DNA of 48,000 bases from contig JAPDFW010000072.1 in NCBI GenBank assembly GCA_028826165.1, positions 160,001-208,000 on the forward strand. The letters are read 5' to 3'. The stretch is from Anaeramoeba ignava (taxonomy: Eukaryota; Metamonada; Anaeramoebidae). Numbering within the stretch: position 1 is the stretch's first letter; each line of letters opens with the position of its first letter. Positions 1-10,958 of this stretch are shown here, one piece after another. The translations under genes were made by a program, and so were the position numbers. The notes beneath the pieces are model-generated. The model did not search any database. It was not told the DNA's origin and saw nothing but the letters and a program-made list of their open reading frames with translations.

Positions 1-45
1 TTTAAATTTCGATTTTGGAATAAAAATTGGAAAAAATTTGAATAA

Positions 46-348
46 TTAATTGAATTTAAAATTTTTTTTTGAATAATTTCTTTCAATAAATTTAATTTAA
101 AATAAATTGAAATTTCCAATAATTGAATAAGATTTTCTTTATTCTCAAAAGAAATATTTCCATAATAAATATAACTTAAAATTGATTCCATTTCTTTTTT
201 ATTAAATTTATTTAAAGAAATAGAAAGAGATTCTTGCCTTAATGATTCATTAAAAAGGAGATCTTGAAGATAAAATTGATTTATGAACTTTAATTTCAAA
301 AGGATTTGATTTATTCTCAACAAAAATTGAAAAATGAATAATTTTTAA
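46..348 (-). pseudogene. Relic of a BTB-domain gene
   Basis: On the minus strand, one frame reads NPFEIKVHKSILSSRSPF, a classic BTB core. After a run of five T where six would be needed, the next frame continues NESLRQESLSISLNKFNKK and then ILSYIYYGNISFENKENL, the second half of the same domain, ending in a stop at 46-48. The two halves join by one missing base near position 275. No start codon is in frame upstream, because a stop lies at 349-351. This BTB type has the usual KVHKSILSSRS motif and differs from the double-BTB of the RCC1 genes nearby. Either a decayed gene or a fragment with a sequencing error. Confidence 0.7.
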
Positions 349-1697
349 TTAAATTTTACTTTTTTCTAAATTTTTCATTTCATTTTGATTTTGATTTTGG
401 TTTGATTTTATTATTTTAATTATTCATTTTGTTTTTGTTTTTTTGTTTTTTGTTTTAAAAAGGAAAAATGAAAAATAAATTTTTAAATAAAAATATTTTA
501 AATTTAAATTTTTAATTTAATTTTCTTTTTGATTTATTATTTTAAATTAATTTGGTTATAAATTATTATTATTTTTATTAATTTTTTTTGTTTCTGTGTT
601 TGTTTTTGCTTGTGTTTTTGTTTTGTTTTTAAAAAAGGAAAAATGAAAAATTTAAATAAAAATAAATAAAAAAATATTGGATTTTTAAAATAAATAAAAA
701 ATATAAAAATGAGAATGTTAAAATTTAAATTAATAATTAATTTATTTTTAAACATTTTAAATTTATTATTTTAAATTAATTTATTTAAATAATAAATTAT
801 TATTTTTTTTTTTATTTTTTTTAATAATAAAAATATTTAAATCTAAAAAATTATTTTAATTTTTAATTTTAAATTTAATTTTTTTAATTTTAAAAAATAT
901 TATTAAATAATTTTTTAAATTTAAAAACAAATTTAAAAATTTAAATATTAAATTATTATTTTTCAATTTAAATATCAAAAAGATAAAATTTTAATTTAAA
1001 AAATCTAATTTTCAAAATATTTTTAAATAATAAAATATTTAAATCTAAAACATTAAATTATTATTTTAAACATAAAATTAAATATTAAATTATATTTTTA
1101 AATTAATTTATAAATTAAATATTAAATTAAACTTATTCTTATTTTTACAAAATTATTATTTTAATTAAAATTAAATATTAAATTATTTAAATTAATTTTA
1201 AATTAAAATAAATTAAAATATTTAAATAATAAAATATTTAAATCTAAAACATTAAATTATTATTTTAAACATAAAATTAAATATTAAATTATATTTTTAA
1301 ATTAATTTATAAATTAAATATTAAATTAAACTCTATTCTTATTTTTATGTTACTATTTTAATAATAAAAATATTTAAATCTAAAACAATAAAATTATTTA
1401 AATAAATATTAAAATATTTTTAAAAATTTTAAAAAACATTAAATTATTATTTTTATATTTATATGTTAAATATTTAAATAATAAAATATTTAAATCTAAA
1501 ACATTAAATTATTATTTTAAAATTAATTTATTTTTAAATTAAATATTAAATTAAATCTAACCTTATTTTTTATTTTTATTAATTTTGATTATTTAAATTT
1601 TTAATTAATAAATCAAATTAAATATTAAATTATATTTGATTTAATTGGAAATAAACTTATTCTTATTTTTAATTCCATTATTAAATTTTTAATTAAT
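349..1697. other. Gene-free AT-rich stretch with duplicated segments
   Basis: No coding frame with recognisable protein. Two similar blocks near 430-480 and 605-665 both carry the minus-strand TTTCATTTTTCC promoter-like element next to a run of GTTTTT/AAAAAC, so they look like duplicated gene-start regions that have lost their genes. The 72-residue open frame at 537-755 is low-complexity sequence. Confidence 0.6.
1024..1348. repeat. Direct repeat, about 120 bp, two copies plus a partial third
   Basis: The segment 1024-1147 recurs almost unchanged at 1223-1348, an offset of 199 bp. A shortened third copy sits at about 1474-1570. All copies contain TTTAAATCTAAAACATTAAA. Non-coding; function unknown. 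Confidence 0.75.
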
Positions 1698-3381
1698 TCA
1701 TAAATTTATTTGATTTTGAAAAATAATTTGAATTTCATCTTTAATTTGATTTGAATAAATCCAATATTCAAATATTTGAAATGATTTATTACTTAATTCA
1801 CTATAATCTGCAACTTTATTAGATTTATCATTTGTTACAGATAAAAACATTCCTCGATATAATTCACTTCTCATTATTAATATTAATTTAGGGAATTTAT
1901 ATTGTTTTTCTTTTCTTTCAATAATAAAATCTTTTTCATTTTCATTTAAATAAATTCTTTTTATTGTTTCTTCTATTTTTTCATTTGAATTTATAATTTC
2001 TTTAATTTCAAAATATAATATTGGATTTATAATTCTGTTTGAATAAATTATTTCAAATATTTGATTTGATTCTTTAATTGATTTTTTTGAAATAATTTCT
2101 TGAAGTTTTTCAATTTGATTTTGATTTTGATTTAATCTATATTTCAATATTAATTTATGAGCTTCAATTATTTCTCCATTTTCAGTTTTAAATGAAATAT
2201 CACAAAATTCTTTTCTTTCAAATAATTTTATCAAATCTTCTTCAAGATTGGAAAAAGGAGAAAAAGGAGAATAATAAAGAAATGATTTGTGATATCCACA
2301 AGAAATATGATAATTATAAATATTTTCATTAAATCTTAATTTAGGAAGTTCAATTTGAATTGGCACTTTATGATCTTTTGTATCTCCAGTTCCTAATTGA
2401 CCATAATAATTAGAACCAAATCCTATCAATTTTGAATTGGATGTTAAAATCAAATTGTGATAATATCCAACAGAAAAATCAAGAATATCATCATCATTTT
2501 CAAATAAAAATGATTTGATTTCAGTAAATTCATAAGTATTTCTATATTTGCCAAGTCCATTATATGGAAAATAACCACATGAATAAAGTTTTCTTTTTGG
2601 ATTTTGATCTTGATTTTCATTTTCAATCAACATTATTGACTGATAATAACTAGTTTGAATATCAATTATTTTGCCTTTTGGAATATTTTGGATTTTGGTT
2701 AATTTATGGATATTTGTTTCTTTTCTTGATTCTCCTAATCCAAGTTGACCATGATAATTGAATCCGCATCCAAATAATTCTTGAATTGAATTTAAAAGAA
2801 AAACACAACTTGAAGTATCTCCTGAAAATATTTTAGAAACATTTTTCATCATTAAAATTGGTTTTTGTGTATCATTAAGTGTTTCAGAATAAAAACCAAG
2901 TTGACCAGTGTCATTTGAACCAATTCCATAAGCATTTTGATTTGAAGTTAATAAGTAAATTGAACTAGCTCCAGAAACAATATCTTCGAATTATTCTATC
3001 ATTTGTATCTTCAATTAATGATGAAATATTGATAAATTCATTTGGATTTTCTGGATAAATATCTTCTCCTTTGGCAAATACATTTCCTTCTTTTGTTAAA
3101 ATAGCTTCGTTTTGATAACCAACAGTTACTTTTTGAATATTTTCTTCAATTTGGATTTTTGAAGGATTTTGTTTTGAATCTTTTAAATATTCTATTGCTT
3201 TTCCGTTTTCAAAAAGGAAAATTGTTGAAAATATTCCTGATGAAATTTGTTTAATTTCATTTTCATTTTCATTTTCATTTTCATTTTCAAATTTAAATTG
3301 AATTGGTTTTGTTATTATTTTTCGTTCATTTTTGAAAAGAATTGGATCGTCATTTTGACCAAAAAATAAACAATCATTCAT
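1698..3381 (-). pseudogene. RCC1-BTB protein paralog 1, frameshifted
   Basis: Starts with MNDCLFFGQND at 3381 behind the family promoter element and follows the intact paralogs (27550-33250) through RCC1 propeller blades, then BTB sequence. An extra C on the plus strand near 2987 turns RIIQDIVSG into RIIRRYCFWS and a stop; the rest continues in another frame from above 2852 to 1698. The C-terminus is also lost: after SNQIKDEIQI the frame runs into IFQNQINL and stops, lacking the last 40 or so residues of the second BTB. With two independent lesions it is probably a pseudogene, unless the base insertion is an assembly error. Confidence 0.8.
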
Positions 3382-3405
3382 TTTTGAAAAGAAAAAAATG
3401 AAAAA

Positions 3406-3690
3406 ATGATTTTGGAATTTTTAATTTTAATTTTAATTTTAATTTTAATTTTAATTTTAATTTTAATTTTAATTTTAATTTTAATTTTGATTTTGATTTT
3501 AATTTTAATTTTGATTTTAATTTTGATTTTAATTTTAATTTTGATTTTAATTTTAATTTTAATTTTAATTTTAATTTTAATTTTAAATTTTAATTTTAAT
3601 TTTGATTTTAATTTTAATTTTAAATTTTAATTTTAATTTTATTTTTAATTTTAATTTTAATTTTAATTTTAATTTTTAATTTTAGATTTT
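3406..3690. repeat. TTTTAA/TTTTGA hexamer tract between RCC1-BTB genes
   Basis: Nearly pure (ATTTTA)n with scattered TTTTGA units. The long Ile-Leu open frame here is an artefact of the hexamer. The same hexamer separates the other RCC1-BTB paralogs and the kinase exon copies, so it may mediate the unequal crossing-over that made these arrays. Confidence 0.85.
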
Positions 3691-5474
3691 AATTTTGATT
3701 TTGATTATTAAATTTGTTAATTAATAAATCAAATAAATTTGGATTTGTTTGATTTAATTGAAAATAATCAATTCCAATTTGAATTTCATCAATTATTTCT
3801 TGTGTAATTTGAATTTCATCTTTAATTTGATTTGAATAAATCCAATATTCAAATATTTGAAATGATTTATTACTTAATTCACTATAATCTGTAACTTTAT
3901 TTGATTTATCTTCAGTTACAGATAAAAACATTCCTCGATATAATTCACTTCTCATTATTAATATTAATTTTGGAAATTTATATTGTTTTTCTTTTCTTTC
4001 AATTATAAAATCTTTTTCATTTTCATTTTCACTTTCATTTAAATAAATTCTTTTCATTGTTTCTTCAATTTTTTCATTTGAATTTATAATTTCTTTAATT
4101 TCAGAATATAATTTTGGATTTATTATTCTGTTTGAATAAATCATTTCAAATATTTGATTTGATTCTTTAATTGATTTTTTTGAAATAATTTCTTGAAGTT
4201 TTTCAAATTCATTTTGATTTTCATTTTCATTTAATCTATATTTCAATATTAATTTATGAGCTTTGATTATTTCTCCATTTTCGGTTTTAAATGAAATGTC
4301 ACAAAATTCTTTTCTTTTAAATAATTTTATCAAATCTTCTTCAAGATTGGAAAAAGAAGAAAGAAAAGGAGAATAATAAATAAATGAACTTTCTTCTCCA
4401 CAATAAACATGATAATTAGAAATATCTTCATTAAATCTTAATTTAGGAAGTTCAATTTGAATAGGAGTTTGTGGAGATTTTGTATCTTCAGTTCCTAATT
4501 TACCAAAAGAATTAGCACCAAATCCGATTAATTTCCCTTTTGTTGTTAAAATCAAATTATGATTACTTCCAACAGAAAAATCAAGAATATTATCATCATT
4601 TTCAAATAAAGATGATTTGATTTCAGTAAATTCATAAACATCATTATTTTTGCCAAGTCCATTAAATGGATTATAACCACATGAATAAAGTTTTCTTTTT
4701 GGATTTTGATTTTGATTTTCATCTTCAATCAACATTACTGAATGAAAAAATCCAAATTGAATATCAATTATTTTGCCTTTTGGAATATTTTGGATTTTGG
4801 TTAATTTTTGGATTTGTGTTCCTCTTCTTAATTTTCCTAATCCAAGTTGACCTTCAGAATTGTTTCCAGATCCAAATAATTCTTGATTTGAATTTAAAAG
4901 GATAACGCATTTTGTGTTATTTCCTGAAAATATTTTAGAAACATTTTTCATCATTAAAATTGGTTTTTCTGTTTTTCGAAGTTTTCCACAATCAAGACCA
5001 AGTTCACTATAAGAATTTGAACCAATTCCATAAGCATTTTGATTTGAAGTTAATAAATAAACTGATTCCCTTGCACAAATAATATCTTTAATTATTCTAT
5101 CATTTGTATCTTCAATTAATGATGAAATATTGATAAATTCTTTTGGATTATTTGGATTAAATATCTGTTCCTTTAGCAAATACATTTCCTTCTATTGTTA
5201 AAATAGCTTCGTTTTGCAAACCAACAGTTACTTTTTGAATATTTTCAATTTGGATTTTTGAAGGATTTTGGTTTGAATATTCTTCTTGTAAGTATTCTAT
5301 TGCTTTTCCATTTTTAAAAAGGAAAATTGTTCCAAAATTTCCTGATGAAATTTGTTTAATTTGTTTTTGATTTTCATTTTCAAATTTAAATTGAGTTGGT
5401 TTTTTTATTGAATCTGGTTCATTTTTAATAAGTTTTGGATTTGAATTTCTTCCAGAAACAAAAATATCATTCAT
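3689..5474 (-). pseudogene. RCC1-BTB protein paralog 2, one frameshift
   Basis: N-terminal frame 5474-5157 (MNDIFVSGRNSNPKL to FAKGTDI) and C-terminal frame to 3689 (FINISSLIEDTNDR to DLLINKFNNQNQN) together cover the full family length of about 595 residues. They are split by one extra T in the GATATTTAAT run near 5158, where intact paralogs read KGKDINP. The rest is well preserved: RCC1-like GxGxNxxxxLG motifs, BTB1 with EFCDISFKTENGEIIKAHKL, BTB2 with KFPKLILIMRSELYRGMF. One lesion in a homopolymer makes a sequencing or assembly slip a real alternative to decay. Confidence 0.8.
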
Positions 5475-5511
5475 TTTGAAAAGAAAAAAATGAAAAAATG
5501 AAAAATGAAAA

Positions 5512-5636
5512 ATGATTTTTAATTTTAATTTTGATTTTAATTTTAATTTTAATTTTAATTTTAATTTTAATTTTAATTTTAATTTTAATTTTAATTTTAA
5601 TTTTAATTTTAATTTTAATTTTAATTTTAATTTTGA
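5512..5636. repeat. TTTTAA hexamer tract
   Basis: Short pure hexamer spacer between paralogs 2 and 3. Confidence 0.8.
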
Positions 5637-7417
5637 TTATTAAATTTGTTAATTAATAAATCAAATAAATTTGGATATGTTTGATTTAATTGAAAATAAT
5701 CAATTCCTATTTGAATTTCATCAATAATTTCTTGTGTAATTTGAATTTCATCTTTAATTTGATTTGAATAAATCCAATATTCAAATATTTGAAATGATTT
5801 ATTACTTAATTCACTATAATCTGTAACTTTATTAGATTTATCTTCTGTAACAGATAAAAACATTCCTCGATATAATTCACTTCTCATTATTAATATTAAT
5901 TTTAGGAAATTTATATTGTTTTTCTTTTCTTTCAATAATAAAATCTTTTTCATTTTCATTTTCATTTAAATAAATTCTTTTTATTGTTTCTTCAATCATT
6001 TCATTTGAATTTATAATTTCTTTAATTTCTGAATATAATTTTGGATTTATTTTGGAATTGTTTGAATAAATCATTTCAAATATCTGATTTGATTCTTTAA
6101 TTGATTTTTTTGAAATAATTTCTTGAAGTTTTTCAAATTTTGATTTTGATTTTCATTTAATCTATATTTCAATATTAATTTATGAGCTTCAATTATTTCT
6201 CCATTTTCGGTTTTAAATGAAATATCACAAAATTCTTTTCTTCTAAATAATTTTATCAAATCTTCTTCAAGATTGGAAAAAGAAGAAAGAAAAGGAGAAT
6301 AATAAATAAATGATTTTTCATATCCACAAGAAATATGGTAATTAGAAATATCTTCATTAAATCTTAATTCAGGAAGTTCAATTTGAATTGGGATTGATTG
6401 ATCATTTGTATCTCCAGTTCCTAATTGACCATAATAATTATTTCCAAATACTATTAGTTTCGTATTGGAAGTTAAAACCAAAGTATGTTGATATCCAACA
6501 GAAAAATCAAGAATATTATTATCATTTTCAAATAAAGATGATTTGATTTCGGTAAGTTCATCAATATCTCCATTTTTGCCAAGTCCATTATATTCATATC
6601 TTCCACATGAATAAAGTTTTCTTTTTGGGTTTTGATTTTCATTTTCATTCTCAATCAGCATTATTGAATGATATCTTCCACATTGAATATCAATTATTTT
6701 GCCTTTTGGAATATTTTGGATTTTAGTTAATTTTTTGATTTTTAGTTTTTTTCTTTTTGATTTTCCTAATCCAAGTTGACCATAATAATTATTTCCGCAT
6801 CCAAATAATTCTTGATTTGAATTTAAAAGAAAAACAGAATATGAAGAATTTCCTGAAAATATTTTAGAAACATTTTTCATCATTAAAATTGGTTTTTCTG
6901 TTTCTTTAAGTGTTTCAGTATCAAAACCAAGTTGACCCCAATGATTAGAACCAATTCCATAAGCATTTTGATTTGAAGTTAATAAGTAAATTGAAAATCT
7001 TGAACAAACAACATCTTGAATTATTCTATCATTTTTATCTTCAATTAATGATGAAATATTGATAAATTCATTTGGATTATTTGGATTAATATCTTTTCCT
7101 TTGGCAAATACATTTCCTTCTATTGTTAAAATAGCTTCATTTCGATAACCAACAGTTACTTTTTGAATATTTTCTTCAATTTGGATTTTTGAAGGATTTT
7201 GTTTTGAATCTTCTTGATTTAAATATTCTATTGCTTTTCCATTTTTAAAAAGGAGAATTGTTCCAAAATTTCCTGATGAAATTTGTTTAATTTGTTTTTC
7301 ATTTTCATTTTCATTTTCATTTTCAAATTTAAATTGAATTGGTTTTTTTATTTCATCTGGTTCATTTTTGAAAAGAATTGGATATTGATTTGAACCAAAA
7401 AATATAATTTCATTCAT
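5627..7417 (-). pseudogene. RCC1-BTB protein paralog 3, two frameshifts
   Basis: MNEIIFFGSNQYP opens the frame at 7417 and the RCC1 part is intact to about residue 430. Near 6140 a base change in the NQNQN run shifts EKLQEIIS into NLKNFKKLF. Near 5911 an extra A turns KFPKLILIM into KFPKININNEK and a stop. The last frame (RSELYRGMFLS to LLINKFNNQN) ends at 5627. Two separate frameshifts argue for decay. The promoter element TTTTTTTCTTTTCAAAAATG is intact. Confidence 0.8.
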
Positions 7418-7493
7418 TTTTGAAAAGAAAAAAATGAAAAAAATATTTTTGGATTTTTTTAATTTTTGATTTTTAAATTTTCTTTCTTAAAAT

Positions 7494-10400
7494 TTATTTG
7501 AGAATTTTAATTTTTGGACCTCTTTTTTTAAGTTGTTTTTTTCTTTCTTTTTCTGCATATTTTCTTTGTTTTTCATCACTCATTTTACTTATTCTTTCTT
7601 CTTCTTCAATTCTCTTTTTAGCTTTTTCTTCCAAAATTTTTTCTTCTTGTGCTTCTTGTTCAATTTTTTTAATTTTTTTATTTTCTAAGTCTCTAATTTT
7701 CTTTGCTTTTTGTGCTTGAGAAACAGTTAATTTGAAGGTAGAAATTGTATCAATAAATATGAACATAAATTCCATTAATTCTTCCATTTTATTCATTTCA
7801 TTTTTTGGAGGAATATTGAAAATAAATCGGACATTTTTTTGACTAATTTTTATAATTTATTTTATAATTTTTTATTAAATTTATTTTTAATTTTATTTTT
7901 AATTTTATAATTTATTTCTAAATTCATTTTTAAATTTATTTCTAAATTTATTTCTAAATTCATTTCTAAATTTATTTCTAAATTTATTTTTAAATTTATT
8001 TGTAAATTTATTTCTAAATTTATTTCTAAATTTATTTTTAAATTTATTTCTAAATTTGTTTCTAAATTTGTTCTAAATTTGTTCTATAATTTATTTGTAA
8101 ATTCATTTTTAAATTTATTTTATAATTTATTTTTAAATTTATTTGTAAATTTATTTCTAAATTTATTTTTAAATTTATTTGTAAATTTATTTCTATAATT
8201 TATTTGTAAATTCATTTTTTAAATTTATTTCTAAATTCATTTTTAAATTTATTTTATAATTTATTTTTAAATTTATTTGTAAATTCATTTCTAAATTTAT
8301 TTGTAAATTTATTTTTAAATTTATTTTTAAAATTTATTTTAAATTTATTTTTAAATTTATTTTAAATTTATTTCTAAATTTATTTTTAAATTTATTTTAT
8401 AATTTATTTTTAAATTTATTTTTAATTTTATTTCTAAATTTATTTTTAAATTTATTTTTAATTTTATTTCTAAATTTATTTTTAAATTTATTTTTAAATT
8501 CATTTCTAAATTTATTTTTAAATTTATTTTTAAATTCGTTTTTAAATTTAGTTTTAAATTTATTTCTAAATTTATCGAGTTATTTTTAAATTTATTTTTA
8601 ATTTATTTTATAATTTATTTATGGAGTTATTTCTAAATTTTTAAATTCATTTTTAAATTTATTTCTAAATTTATTTCTAAATTTATTTTTAAATTTATTT
8701 CTAAATTTATTTTTAAATTTATTTCTAAATTTGTTTTATAATTTATTTGTAAATTTATTTTTAAATTTATTTCTAAATTTATTTTTAAATTTATTTCTAA
8801 ATTTGTTTCTAAATTTATTTTTAAATTTATTTCTAAATTCATTTTATAATTTATTTTTAAATTTATTTTTATAATTTATTTCTAAATTTATTTCTAAATT
8901 CATTTCTAAATTTATTTTTAAATTTATTTCTAAATTTATTTCTAAATTTATTTTTAAATTTATTTCTAAATTCATTTTTAAATTTATTTTTAAATTTATT
9001 CATTTCTAAATTTATTTTAAATTTATTTTTCTATAATTTAGTTCTATAATTTATTTCTAAATTTATTTCTAAATTCATTTTTATAATTTATTTCTAAATT
9101 TATTTCTAAATTCATTTTTATAATTTATTTTTAAATTTATTTCTAAATTCATTTTTATAATTTATTTTTAAATTTATTTTTAAATTTATATTTCTAAATT
9201 TATTTTATAATTTATTTTTAAATTTATTTTAAATTTATTTGTAAATTTATTTGTAAATTTATTTTTAAATTTATTTTTAAATTTATTTTTAAATTTATTT
9301 GTAAATTTATTTTTAAATTTATTTGTAAATTTTTAAATTTATTTGTAAATTTATTTTTAAATTTATTTGTAAATTTATTTTTAAATTTATTTTTATAATT
9401 TATTTTTAAATTCATTTTTAAATTTATTTTTATAATTTATTTCTAAATTTATTTTTATAATTTATTTATAATTTATTTATAATTTATTTATAATTTATTT
9501 CTAAATTCATTTTTATAATTTATTTATAAATTTATTTCTAAATTTATTTTATAATTTATTTATAGAGTTATTTCTAAATTTCTAGAGTTATTTCTAAATT
9601 TTTAAATTCATTTTTAAATTTATTTCTAAATTTATTTTTATAATTTATTTCTAAATTCATTTCTAAATTTTTAAATTCATTTCTAAATTTCTAGAGTTAT
9701 TTCTAAATTTTTAAATTCATTTCTAAATTTATTTTATAATTTAGTTTTAATGTTTTACAATTTGTTAAAAATGTTTCGATCTGAAATATGAATAGAAACA
9801 AAAAATTCTTTATTTTTATTTAAGAATTCAAGAATTTTTGGAGTAATAATTTTATCAACAATTCCAGAAAAAGGAGTTGATATCGCAAAATTAGCAGGAG
9901 GATCTGAATAAAGATCTGTATAAGTTGTCTATATTTTATTGTTTATTATTTTATATATATTTTTTTTAAGTAAATTTTTTAATAAAAATAAAGTTAGTTA
10001 AATCACAAACAAGATCAGAACAATTTCTTCTCATTTTTGACATTTCGGTTTTTTTAGAAATTGCAAAAACAATAGGATCTAAATTTTTGATTGCAAAATC
10101 AATAGTAATAGTATCTTTAGTATCAAGTAAAAAATTATCGACTAAAAAGAAAATAATATCTTGACGTTTTTGAAGCTAATTTTAAATATAAAAAAATTTT
10201 TCGAATTAATTTTAATTGAAACAATCTCAAAAAAATATTTAAAATAAATCGAATAAATGAAAATATTACTTGAAATGTAAAAAGAGCAGAATGGATATTT
10301 ATTCTTCCCGTACAATAAAGCTGGAACTCATGGTAACCATTCTTAACAAAACCAGTTGTTTCATCAGGTCCAATTTGAGCAAATTGACGTGTTAATAAAG

Positions 10401-10851
10401 GATAAAAAACTTCTCCAAATTTAAGAGTTATTTGCTTATTTTTTTCAATTCCAATATAGCAAAAACCAGCATAAAGCACTAATAATACAATCATTGAAAA
10501 ATCAAAAGGTCCAAATTTTGGTTTAACGTTTATATATTTTTTCTCTTCTTTTTTTGGAGTTTTTTTTTTTGTTTGTTTTTCATTTGAACTTAAATCTTCA
10601 AAATCTGTCAAATCTGTATCTGAAAAATTATCAGTATCATCAATAGGAGCATCAGAAAAATCATCAGTATCATCAAATTGCTGAAAGTTTATAAATTAAA
10701 TTTTTTAATTTTTAATTTTAATTTTATTTTAATTTTTTAATTTTTATTTTTAATTTTAAATTTTTATTTTTTAATTTTTTACTTCTAAACTAACAGAACA
10801 AATAGTAGAAATGAATAGTAAAGAAAATATTATAATATAAAAATAATTCAT
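7494..10851 (-). CDS. CCDC47: CCDC47-like ER membrane protein (PAT complex), five exons
   Basis: Exons, 5' to 3': 10851-10783, 10680-10270, 10175-10011, 9928-9759, 7842-7494, giving about 387 residues with all phases consistent. Residues 1-23 form a signal peptide (MNYFYIIIFSLLFIST...), then an acidic segment, a membrane helix (FDFSMIVLLVLYAGFCYIG) and the CCDC47 core with the YCTGRINIH motif (LWCSGRV in animals), FAISKKTEMSKMRRNCSDL, VRFIFNIP and a charged coiled-coil tail rich in KKIRD/EEEERI/RKKQLKKR. In animals this protein is a subunit of the PAT chaperone of the Sec61/multipass translocon. The third donor is GTTTGT, weaker than the usual GTAAA. The last intron (about 1.9 kb) is pure tandem repeat. 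Identification rests on remembered family motifs; alignment would settle it. Confidence 0.85.
7843..9758. repeat. Intron 4 of the CCDC47 gene, filled by a 12-bp-type tandem repeat
   Basis: About 1.9 kb of AAATTTATTTCT / AAATTCATTTTT units with T/C/G variants, flanked by a GTAAAA donor (9758) and a TTAG acceptor (7843). Open frames inside (for example 8633-8842, 9224-9415) are periodic repeats and not genes. The unit is not used by any other large intron in the window. Confidence 0.85.
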
Positions 10852-10958
10852 TTTAGAAAGAGAAAAATGAAAAAAATTAAATTCAAAAAAAATTTTTTTT
10901 TATTAAATTCTTACAAAAAAAAAGAAAAAAAAAAAGAAATTTCAAAAGAAAATTAAAA

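Noticed and set aside
3406-3630. Long Ile-Leu and Asn-Phe open frames on the plus strand (also 27125, 31276, 33282, 13107)
   Set aside because: They are readings of the TTTTAA/TTTTGA hexamer, or the antisense of Asn-Gln codons; no start context or domain.
8633-9415. Asn-Leu-Lys-Ile repeat frames
   Set aside because: Inside CCDC47 intron 4; periodic repeat, no promoter element.
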